The notes beneath the pieces are model-generated. The model made no database searches. It was not told where the DNA came from and worked only from the letters and a program-made list of their open reading frames with translations. A program made the position numbers and the translations under genes. A stretch of DNA of 5,153 nt. Source: an uncultured Halieaceae bacterium (GTDB lineage Bacteria > Pseudomonadota > Gammaproteobacteria > Pseudomonadales > Halieaceae). Shown piece after piece: positions 1 to 5,153 of this stretch. Each line of letters begins with the position of its first letter. The stretch's first letter is position 1. Location of the stretch: contig CALINF010000199.1 in NCBI GenBank assembly GCA_938045215.1, positions 1 to 5,153 on the forward strand, in the 5' to 3' direction.

Positions 1-1018
1 TGACCCTGCGGGTCAGTTGTTCGCTATAACTGTTGATCTTCCAGTGGCCCGGGCTCCAGCCCTTGAGAAAGCGATGAAAATCGGCCCAGGCCACGTCGTA
101 AAGCCCCCGCCACTCGTCTTCCAACGCTACGCTATCGACACCGGGTTGCTTCTCTTTCACGCGCTGGGCCAGCCTGAAGAAGTAGTAATCCAGTAGCTCA
201 CTTTCCAAGGCCGCGCATTCGTCCTCACGCAAACAGCTGCCCACAAAATAGGCCACGTCTTTCATACCGCAGCCCCGCCCCACATATTGGAAATCTACAG
301 CCGCCACACCCGGCTTCGGGATGTCGCTTGTGAAGCAGAAGTTGGCCAGCTTGGCGTCACCGTGGATAAGGGTTTGATAGCGACACGCTCGTAACTGCTG
401 ATCGATACTCACCGCCGCCTCGCGCAGGCGCACATCCTCAAGCGCCGCAAGTTCGTCGGGGCGGGTATCCAGATGCCAGTAGCTGCCACACTCCCACAGC
501 CCGTCTGCCGGGCTATTGAGAAAAGTCGCATGAAAACTCGCCAGCCAGTCCAGGCATGCTCGAATGTCCTCCATGGTCGCAGTTTCTTTTCTGATATCGA
601 ATCCCGCGGCATCCAGGTCTGTGAGCACCAACACAGTTTCATTCTCTCCAGCATTAACGTCTAAACAGGCAGGCACCTGGCAATGGCTGTCGCATTGATG
701 AGCGTAGTCCTGATACCAATGCGCTTCTATCTGGTAAGAGCGTATTTTGCGCTTGTGTGAACGCCCTGTATTCCAACCACGGGGATGGCTGCCAGCTTCA
801 GGCAGTTTGATGTGCTTGAGGATGACCGAGGGATAGGTGCTGCCGGCCAGTTCAAGGCGTACAACCTCACCGTAGCCACTCCAAAGCGATTGGATAACGG
901 TGGCGCTGCGAATCACCCGCGCTCCCGTTGCTAAAAGCACCGTATTAGAAATAGCTGTATGCATAACCCCAATATAACCATGAATCGACAGCTGTGTTGA
1001 ACCCTGCGTGATTTTCAT
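1..1018 (-). CDS. EcKL/DUF1679-like phosphotransferase (APH fold), 3' end cut by window edge
   Basis: This reading frame stays open from 1018 to the left edge (339 codons), so only a short C-terminal piece is probably missing. Counting from Met at 1018, a strand with candidate ATP-binding Lys68 (SVILKHI) comes first, followed by HPRGWN (78-83) and SHKRKIRSYQIE (87-98). A hinge-like VLVLTDLD lies near 129-136. The catalytic loop HGDAKLAN (219-226) has catalytic Asp221 and Asn226, and AAVDFQ holds metal-binding Asp242. This is the Brenner-type motif pair of aminoglycoside and choline kinase-fold enzymes, and the surrounding sequence resembles the ecdysteroid-kinase-like branch. It should transfer phosphate from ATP to a small hydroxylated or amino compound in the cytoplasm; the substrate is unknown. 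A TAG lies two codons before Met 1018. An in-frame Met at 964 is an alternative start and fits my memory of family N-termini better; neither has a strong ribosome site. A Cys/His cluster (His107, Cys109, His112, Cys113, Cys118) is visible. Transcribed away from the M16 gene. Confidence 0.85.
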   Translation of the reverse strand, partial: MKITQGSTQLSIHGYIGVMHTAISNTVLLATGARVIRSATVIQSLWSGYGEVVRLELAGSTYPSVILKHIKLPEAGSHPRGWNTGRSHKRKIRSYQIEAHWYQDYAHQCDSHCQVPACLDVNAGENETVLVLTDLDAAGFDIRKETATMEDIRACLDWLASFHATFLNSPADGLWECGSYWHLDTRPDELAALEDVRLREAAVSIDQQLRACRYQTLIHGDAKLANFCFTSDIPKPGVAAVDFQYVGRGCGMKDVAYFVGSCLREDECAALESELLDYYFFRLAQRVKEKQPGVDSVALEDEWRGLYDVAWADFHRFLKGWSPGHWKINSYSEQLTRRV

Positions 1019-1069
1019 GGTCAACTACCACTCACCTCAACAGGACACGCCAGGAACGGCTACAACTCT
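1019..1069. promoter_or_regulatory. Short divergent intergenic region between kinase and M16 peptidase
   Basis: Only 51 bases separate the two outward-facing start codons (105 if the kinase starts at 964), so the promoters must be close together or reach into the kinase 5' end. No good sigma-70 pair is visible. The TATAAC at 973-978 on the plus strand is a -10 look-alike without a matching -35. AGGA at 1052-1055 is the only ribosome-site candidate for the peptidase, and its 14-base spacing is long. The pentamer TCAAC occurs at 1021-1025 and 1037-1041, and its complement GTTGA at 996-1000; these may be chance. Control of both genes by one region is inferred only from the geometry. Confidence 0.4.
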
Positions 1070-3958
1070 ATGAAATCCCTACCACTTTTCCTCATACTTC
1101 CCGGCCTAATGATGGCTTTATCGGGCTGTCAGCAAAAAATTGAGCCGGCGCCGGTTACCAGCCAGCCAGCGCTGCCCAATGGCATCACTTTCATCGAGTC
1201 GGTGGAGCGAGAAACTCCTGACCAACTGATTATTCCATACAAGAAATACCGGTTGGACAACGGGCTTACCGTTATCCTCCATGAGGACGTATCTGATCCA
1301 CTGGTACATGTTGACGTGACCTATCACGTGGGGTCGGCTCGGGAAGAAGTGGGTAAATCGAGCTTTGCGCACTTTTTTGAACACATGATGTTTCAGGGGT
1401 CTGAGAATGTAGCCGATGAAGGCCATTTCAAGATCGTGTCGGAGTCAGGTGGCACACTCAATGGCACCACCAACTCTGATCGCACCAATTATTTTCAAAC
1501 GGTTCCATCCAATCAGCTGGAGAAGATGTTGTGGCTGGAGGCCGATCGGATGGGCTTCTTGCTGGACGCAGTAACGCAGGAAAAATTCGAGATTCAGCGT
1601 GAAACGGTCAAGAATGAGCGTGGACAGAATTACGACAACCGTCCTTATGGTCTGGTAAGAGAGCGCGTAGGTGAAGCTCTGCACCCGGAGGGGCATCCCT
1701 ACTCATGGTCAACAATCGGTTATCTGGAAGACCTTGACCGGGTTGATGTTAACGATTTGAAAAAGTTCTTCCTGCGTTGGTACGGACCAAACAATGCCGC
1801 CCTCACGATTGGCGGAGATTTCGATGAAACGCAGGCTTTGCAGTGGGTAGCCAAATACTTCGGCTCCATTCCAAGCGGGCCGCAGGTAGACGATCCTGAA
1901 AAGCCCGCTGTTGTGCTCGACAGCAATCGCTACATCTCCATGGAAGACCGGGTGTCGCTGCCCATGCTGTATATGGCGTACCCGACTGTCAGCCTGTACC
2001 ACCCTGACGAGGCGCCGCTGGACGTGCTGATGTTTATTCTGGGCCAGGGTGAAACCTCGCTGCTGTACAAAAACATGGTCAAGAACGGCCTTGCGGTGCA
2101 GGCAAGCTCAAACCATGGTTGCGCCGAGTTACTTTGCACATTCACGATCATAGCGCTGCCAAACCCCGCAAATGGCAAAACACTGGCAGACCTGGAAAAA
2201 ATTACTCGCGATTCCCTGGCAGAATTTGAACAACGCGGTGTCAACGAGGATGACTTGATCCGCGTCAAAATGAATATTACTTCAGGCATGGTGTACAGCC
2301 TTGAGAGCGTCTCCGGGAAGGTCTCCCAGCTGGCATCTTACGAAACCTATGAGGGCGATCCAGACTATATCGCCCAGGACATCGCCCGTTATGAAAACGT
2401 GACGGAAGAAGACGTGATGCGTGTGTACAAAAAGTACATCGCAGACAAGCCTGCCGTAATCATGAGCACAGTGCCGTACGGCCAGCTGGATCAGATTGCA
2501 GCGCCAGACACCTGGTCGCGCTACCAGCGAACCTTGCCCGACTACAAGGCAACCAGTGAAGCAGACCTTGCATATCGCCGTGCAAAGGATGATTTCGATC
2601 GCAGCATACAACCCCCGGCTGGTGATAACCCGAGCATTACATTGCCAACTATCTGGCGAACCGAGCTGGGCAACGGCGTAAAAGTGCTGGGCACAGTTAA
2701 TGAAGAAACACCGACAACAACCATCAGCCTGAGCATAGGCGTTGGTCAGCGCGACGAGCCGTTGGACAAACTGGGCTTAGCGGCAATAACCGCTGCAATG
2801 ATGAATGAATCAACCATGCAATCGAGCAACGAAGACCTTAGCAATCGCTTGCAGAAGCTGGGCTCTACCATTACTTTCAGCTCGGATAACAACAACACAA
2901 CGATGGCGGTTCGCAGCCTCAGTAAAAATCTTGATGCGACCCTCGCCATTGCCGCAGAAAAATTGTTGCAGCCCAAATTCGATGCAGATGATTTCACTCG
3001 CGTACAGGCTCAAACACTACAAGCCATAGAGAGAAGCAAAACCGATGCCGCGACCACGGTGGCCAGCGTATATCAGAAATTGCTCTTTGGCAGCGACAAT
3101 CCGTTTGCTTACCTGAATATTGGTACCGTAGAGGCGGTAAGCGAGATTACTCTGGATGATGTGAAAGCATTCCACGCCGCGCATTACTCTCCAAAGATCG
3201 GCTCCCTGGTAGCCGTGAGCAACTATGATCGCGATGCGTTGGTTAAAAAGCTTGCCGTCTTTGCGCTCTGGAGTGGCGTCGATGTTACACGCAGTGTACT
3301 CAAGCCATTCCCGAAAGCTGAGGGCACCAGGCTTTACCTTGTAGACAAACCAGACGCTGCGCAGTCGGAGATACGCATCGTTAAACGCTCACTTAATTAT
3401 GACGCAACCGGTGAGTTCTATCGTGCCAACCTGATGAACTTTGTTCTTGGTGGAGCCTTTAACAGTCGCATCAACCTGAACCTGCGAGAAGACAAAGGCT
3501 ACTCCTATGGTGCCTGGTCGGGATTCAACGGAGAACAGGATTACGGCGTTTACGCTGCTAGCGCCGGCGTTCGCACCGACTCCACTCAGGACTCCATCGT
3601 TCAGATCGAAAAAGAAATTCGCAACTACGCTGAAAACGGGATAACAGAGCGCGAACTAAGCTTCACTAAAAATGCCATCGGCCAGCGTGACGCCCGGGCG
3701 TATGAAACACCAACACAAAAGCTGGCATTCCTGTCGCGAATCATCCAATACGATCTGGACGATGACTTTGTAGACAAGCAAAACGACATCCTTGCCGGCA
3801 TCAGCCAGCAAGAGATCAACCGTTTAGCCAAAAAACATCTCGATATGAATGAAATGACTATCGTGGTGGTTGGGGATAAGCAGGCCATTCTTCCGGGGCT
3901 AGAAGAGCTTGGCTACGACATCGTTGAACTGGATACCAGCGGGAACCCGATACAGTAA
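1070..3958 (+). CDS. M16 family zinc metallopeptidase, predicted lipoprotein, fused active and inactive halves
   Basis: A 962-residue peptidase of the insulinase/pitrilysin clan. The N-terminus is a lipoprotein signal peptide with lipobox LSGC, giving lipidated Cys20. Gln at +2 argues for outer-membrane rather than inner-membrane sorting. The signal supports the start at 1070 despite a weak ribosome site. The N-terminal half (about 58-400) carries the inverted zinc motif HFFEH (His101, Glu104, His105) and a third ligand, Glu183, in VKNERGQNYDNRPYG. The following domain starts near 225 (FLRWYGPNNAAL). The C-terminal half (about 529-870) repeats the fold but has Ala572, Ala575 and Ala576 where the zinc ligands would align. 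It keeps the substrate-binding Arg806/Tyr813 pair in NLREDKGYSYG. This one-chain active plus inactive clamshell, at this length, resembles PqqL-type periplasmic proteases. It probably degrades peptides or small proteins in the periplasm. Cys351 and Cys356 could form a disulfide. Substrate unknown; appears intact and monocistronic. Confidence 0.95.
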   Translation: MKSLPLFLILPGLMMALSGCQQKIEPAPVTSQPALPNGITFIESVERETPDQLIIPYKKYRLDNGLTVILHEDVSDPLVHVDVTYHVGSAREEVGKSSFAHFFEHMMFQGSENVADEGHFKIVSESGGTLNGTTNSDRTNYFQTVPSNQLEKMLWLEADRMGFLLDAVTQEKFEIQRETVKNERGQNYDNRPYGLVRERVGEALHPEGHPYSWSTIGYLEDLDRVDVNDLKKFFLRWYGPNNAALTIGGDFDETQALQWVAKYFGSIPSGPQVDDPEKPAVVLDSNRYISMEDRVSLPMLYMAYPTVSLYHPDEAPLDVLMFILGQGETSLLYKNMVKNGLAVQASSNHGCAELLCTFTIIALPNPANGKTLADLEKITRDSLAEFEQRGVNEDDLIRVKMNITSGMVYSLESVSGKVSQLASYETYEGDPDYIAQDIARYENVTEEDVMRVYKKYIADKPAVIMSTVPYGQLDQIAAPDTWSRYQRTLPDYKATSEADLAYRRAKDDFDRSIQPPAGDNPSITLPTIWRTELGNGVKVLGTVNEETPTTTISLSIGVGQRDEPLDKLGLAAITAAMMNESTMQSSNEDLSNRLQKLGSTITFSSDNNNTTMAVRSLSKNLDATLAIAAEKLLQPKFDADDFTRVQAQTLQAIERSKTDAATTVASVYQKLLFGSDNPFAYLNIGTVEAVSEITLDDVKAFHAAHYSPKIGSLVAVSNYDRDALVKKLAVFALWSGVDVTRSVLKPFPKAEGTRLYLVDKPDAAQSEIRIVKRSLNYDATGEFYRANLMNFVLGGAFNSRINLNLREDKGYSYGAWSGFNGEQDYGVYAASAGVRTDSTQDSIVQIEKEIRNYAENGITERELSFTKNAIGQRDARAYETPTQKLAFLSRIIQYDLDDDFVDKQNDILAGISQQEINRLAKKHLDMNEMTIVVVGDKQAILPGLEELGYDIVELDTSGNPIQ

Positions 3959-3969
3959 GGTTAATAGTG
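3959..3969. other. 11-base gap between convergent stop codons, no terminator visible
   Basis: The M16 stop codon (TAA, 3956-3958) and the hydrolase stop codon (complement of 3970-3972) are only 11 bases apart. No GC-rich stem followed by a T run is seen in the gap or in the adjoining ends of either gene. Transcription from each side therefore probably runs into the other gene unless Rho or a weaker signal stops it. That consequence is inferred. Confidence 0.5.
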
Positions 3970-4758
3970 TCACTCGCTCAACCATGTTTCCATGGAGGCG
4001 TTAAACGCGTCGGCCTGCTCGATCATCAGCCAATGCCCGCAATCAAATGACTGCACCTTGTTTTGCGGGTTCTCCAGCAAACTCTGCAGCCACTCGGGTG
4101 AATGAAACATCATGGGCTTGCGAGCAGCATAGGCGTAAAAGAACGGGAATGAAGGATCCATCGGCAAAAGTTCGCGCATACCCCCGTTCATACCAAACCA
4201 GCGCATAGCGTAAGGCATGCTCATGCCTGCGTGAATGTGTTCCTCGTGGCTCTTTGCGTCCAGTACCTTGGCCACAAATTTGGCCAAAGGGTCACCCAAA
4301 AACCTGGGCAATATGAAACTGATGGCGAGCATAATCTGGTAGGAAAACACCATCAGCTTCTGCTTGACGGACAGGGAATGCGTGAACTCGTCTGAGTTGA
4401 GGTCACCCACGTCCAGGCCAATCATCTTCTTAACCCTGTCGCGGTTACGCATTGCATACTCATAACCAAAGGCACAGCCCCAGTCGTGAACCAGCAAGAT
4501 CACGGGCTGGTCAGGGCTTACTGCATCGACTATGAGTTTAATCCTGGCTACAACGTCACTCACGGAGTAGTTGGTCTTATCTTCTTTGGCAAAGCCCGGC
4601 ATCGTGAAACTTACACACACGTACTTATCCTTAAAGTGGTCAACCTGTTGCTGCCACATTTCGTGTGTATCGGGCCAGCCATGCAGCATTACGATGGTGT
4701 CCTGGCCGGTACCTTCTATGTATACCTGGCATCCATCAACCGAAATTGTCTTTTCCAT
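3970..4758 (-). CDS. Alpha/beta hydrolase with Asp nucleophile (epoxide hydrolase / haloalkane dehalogenase-like)
   Basis: A complete 262-residue alpha/beta hydrolase without signal peptide, so probably cytoplasmic. HGWPD (26-30) forms the oxyanion-hole turn. The nucleophile elbow is VHDWG with Asp92, flanked by Trp93 as in epoxide hydrolases and haloalkane dehalogenases rather than serine esterases. The catalytic His is His242 in DCGHW. The cap region is roughly 120-200. The usual late acid motif (G-x-x-D after strand 7) is not seen; the matching stretch reads KPMMFHSPEW. Asp116 or Asp119 in GLDVGD, after strand 6, is a candidate acid, as in one dehalogenase subgroup. The expected chemistry is hydrolysis through an ester intermediate on Asp92; the substrate (epoxide, haloalkane or other) cannot be told. 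The ATG at 4758 is the first start after an in-frame TGA 14 codons upstream; the ribosome site is weak. It is divergent from the secreted-protein gene at 5030. Confidence 0.88.
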   Translation of the reverse strand: MEKTISVDGCQVYIEGTGQDTIVMLHGWPDTHEMWQQQVDHFKDKYVCVSFTMPGFAKEDKTNYSVSDVVARIKLIVDAVSPDQPVILLVHDWGCAFGYEYAMRNRDRVKKMIGLDVGDLNSDEFTHSLSVKQKLMVFSYQIMLAISFILPRFLGDPLAKFVAKVLDAKSHEEHIHAGMSMPYAMRWFGMNGGMRELLPMDPSFPFFYAYAARKPMMFHSPEWLQSLLENPQNKVQSFDCGHWLMIEQADAFNASMETWLSE

Positions 4759-4782
4759 CTTATAGCGTCCGTATTGCTCTTT

Positions 4783-4812
4783 CTTATAAAGGTATCACAG
4801 CCTACAGCACAA
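4783..4812 (-). promoter_or_regulatory. Possible sigma-70-like promoter for the hydrolase gene
   Basis: On the minus strand a TATAAG box (complement of 4783-4788) lies 18 bases downstream of TTGTGC (complement of 4807-4812). The -10 matches consensus at five of six positions; the -35 matches mainly at TTG. The box ends 24 bases before the hydrolase ATG, so the leader would be short. Plausible but unproven. Confidence 0.3.
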
Positions 4813-4816
4813 TTAG

Positions 4817-4833
4817 CGTAAAGCAGCTTTGCG
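4817..4833. promoter_or_regulatory. 17-bp near-palindrome upstream of the hydrolase promoter, candidate operator
   Basis: CGTAAAGCAGCTTTGCG reads almost the same on both strands: seven of the eight pairs around the central A at 4825 are complementary, with one T/G mismatch (4819/4831). It sits just beyond the possible -35 of the hydrolase, the usual place for an activator site. There is no T run after it, so it is not a terminator. The binding protein is unknown. Confidence 0.4.
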
Positions 4834-4839
4834 TTCTGC

Positions 4840-4857
4840 CCAGCGCTACCAGCGTAG
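4840..4857. repeat. Short 9-base tandem direct repeat
   Basis: CCAGCGCTA is followed immediately by CCAGCGTAG, identical over the first six bases (4840-4845 and 4849-4854). A small hairpin, CTAC-CAGC-GTAG (4846-4857), overlaps the second copy. It is short enough to be chance, and is listed because it lies within a cluster of symmetric elements. Confidence 0.25.
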
Positions 4858-4861
4858 AACT

Positions 4862-4893
4862 GGATAGATGACTCACGCTATCCTAGAGAGTCA
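4862..4893. promoter_or_regulatory. Two interleaved 6-bp inverted repeats, pseudoknot-compatible
   Basis: GGATAG (4862-4867) is complementary to CTATCC (4878-4883), and TGACTC (4869-4874) to GAGTCA (4888-4893). Both are perfect. The order is A, B, A', B', with linkers of 1, 3 and 4 bases, which fits an H-type pseudoknot if transcribed. On DNA they could instead be two overlapping dyad sites for regulators. The sequence alone cannot decide, and no transcript through this stretch is shown. Confidence 0.35.
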
Positions 4894-4910
4894 GGCCGAT
4901 CTACCCTTTT

Positions 4911-4927
4911 CTATCGCTTGGTGATAG
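4911..4927. promoter_or_regulatory. 17-bp dyad CTATC-7-GATAG, candidate operator or hairpin
   Basis: CTATCGCTTGGTGATAG has perfect 5-bp arms (4911-4915 and 4923-4927). In RNA the stem could reach seven pairs, including one G-U, closing a three-base loop. The arms are the same pentamer found at 4863-4867 and 4878-4882. It lies about 100 bases before the secreted-protein start. A T run precedes it on the plus strand rather than following it, so it does not look like a terminator. Confidence 0.35.
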
Positions 4928-4944
4928 TGTCAAAAGCCTGAATT

Positions 4945-4998
4945 GCACGCACAGTGTCCTTGCGCCAGGATCGACCCCAAGAAGGGCGTGCTGTGTGC
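4945..4998 (+). promoter_or_regulatory. Possible folded leader upstream of the secreted-protein gene
   Basis: As plus-strand RNA, GCACGCA (4945-4951) can pair with TGTGTGC (4992-4998), with one G-U. Inside are two small hairpins: GTCCT with AGGAT (4956-4960 / 4967-4971) and CCC with GGG (4976-4978 / 4984-4986). This would make a three-way junction ending about 30 bases before the start codon. It matches no riboswitch family I recognise and may be chance folding. A weaker alternative pairs GCACGC (4945-4950) with GCGTGC (4986-4991). Confidence 0.2.
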
Positions 4999-5029
4999 AG
5001 GAACAAAGCATTATTGTTGTGGGACACCC

Positions 5030-5153
5030 ATGTACATGAACGGGCTACAAACAGTTGTAACATACGCGTCTGTTGCTGCAATCCCCATTACTGCAAATGC
5101 ACAGGCTCCGCAGGCGTCGGATCGTTGGCAGCTAGGTACCCACCTGAGGCACC
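5030..5153 (+). CDS. Start of a predicted secreted protein, cut by the right window edge
   Basis: Forty-one codons are visible. The first 24 residues look like a Sec signal peptide: an uncharged-to-weakly polar start (MYMNGLQ), a hydrophobic stretch VVTYASVAAIPI, and a likely signal peptidase I site after TANA, giving a mature protein starting QAPQASDRWQ. The product is therefore expected in the periplasm, the outer membrane or outside the cell. The n-region lacks a positive charge, which is unusual. GGGA at 5021-5024 may be the ribosome site, with 5-base spacing to ATG 5030 and 11-base spacing to the in-frame ATG at 5036, so either could be the true start. The frame is open upstream to 4928, but the signal peptide favours these starts. 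Too little mature sequence is present to name a family. It is divergent from the hydrolase gene. Confidence 0.6.
   Translation, partial: MYMNGLQTVVTYASVAAIPITANAQAPQASDRWQLGTHLRH

Noticed and set aside
409..664. Open frames on both strands inside the kinase region
   Set aside because: They overlap the minus-strand kinase frame, which carries clear catalytic motifs; their translations look random and Arg/Cys/Trp-rich.
973..978. TATAAC as the -10 of the M16 promoter
   Set aside because: No acceptable -35 at 16-18 bases upstream, and it lies inside the kinase coding region; noted only as a look-alike.
1..1018. Aminoglycoside resistance phosphotransferase
   Set aside because: Only the general fold motifs (HGD...N and DFQ) fit; the rest resembles EcKL/DUF1679-like proteins, and there is no resistance-cassette context.
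1118..2997. Several minus-strand open frames of 68-119 codons inside the M16 gene
   Set aside because: They lie wholly within a well-supported 962-codon gene, have no recognisable motifs or ribosome sites, and look like antisense shadows of its codon use.
3982..3995. CCATG-TTTC-CATGG hairpin as a terminator for the M16 gene
   Set aside because: A 5-bp stem within the hydrolase coding end and no following T run.
4486..4871. Plus-strand open frames of 64-111 codons antisense to the hydrolase 5' end
   Set aside because: Mostly opposite a supported hydrolase with intact motifs; no ribosome site or recognisable domain.
4946..4954. CACGCACAG resembling the start of a class I cyclic-di-GMP riboswitch
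   Set aside because: Only this short string matches; the later conserved GCAAA-type segments and tetraloop-receptor pattern are missing.

Overview
The window looks like chromosomal DNA from a Gram-negative bacterium, most likely a marine-type gammaproteobacterium. The basis is a classical lipobox lipoprotein, a predicted exported protein, and two enzyme families (an EcKL/DUF1679-like kinase and a fused M16 peptidase) that I associate with such genomes. This lineage call is from recognition, not a search. Base composition is near half G+C by eye and does not change obviously along the window. I saw no mobile element, tRNA, rRNA or CRISPR array.

Layout. Bases 1-1018 (minus) hold almost all of a small-molecule kinase of the aminoglycoside-phosphotransferase/ecdysteroid-kinase-like fold, cut by the left edge. 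A 51-base divergent gap separates it from a 962-residue M16 zinc peptidase (1070-3958, plus), a predicted lipoprotein with one active and one degenerate M16 half. Only 11 bases later, convergently, lies the end of an alpha/beta hydrolase (3970-4758, minus) with an aspartate nucleophile of the epoxide hydrolase/haloalkane dehalogenase type. A non-coding stretch (4759-5029) follows, and then the first 41 codons of a predicted secreted protein (from 5030, plus) run off the right edge.

The genes do not form one operon: the orientations are minus, plus, minus, plus. No shared pathway is evident. The kinase and hydrolase both suggest handling of small organic molecules in the cytoplasm, while the peptidase acts in the envelope.

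The least ordinary part is the 271-base divergent intergenic region near the right end. It carries several dyad-symmetric elements: a 17-bp near-palindrome just upstream of a possible hydrolase promoter, a pair of interleaved 6-bp inverted repeats that could form a pseudoknot in RNA, four copies of a GATAG/CTATC pentamer, and a possible folded leader before the secreted-protein gene. These are sequence observations; any regulatory role is inferred. I found no convincing new multi-gene system in this window.
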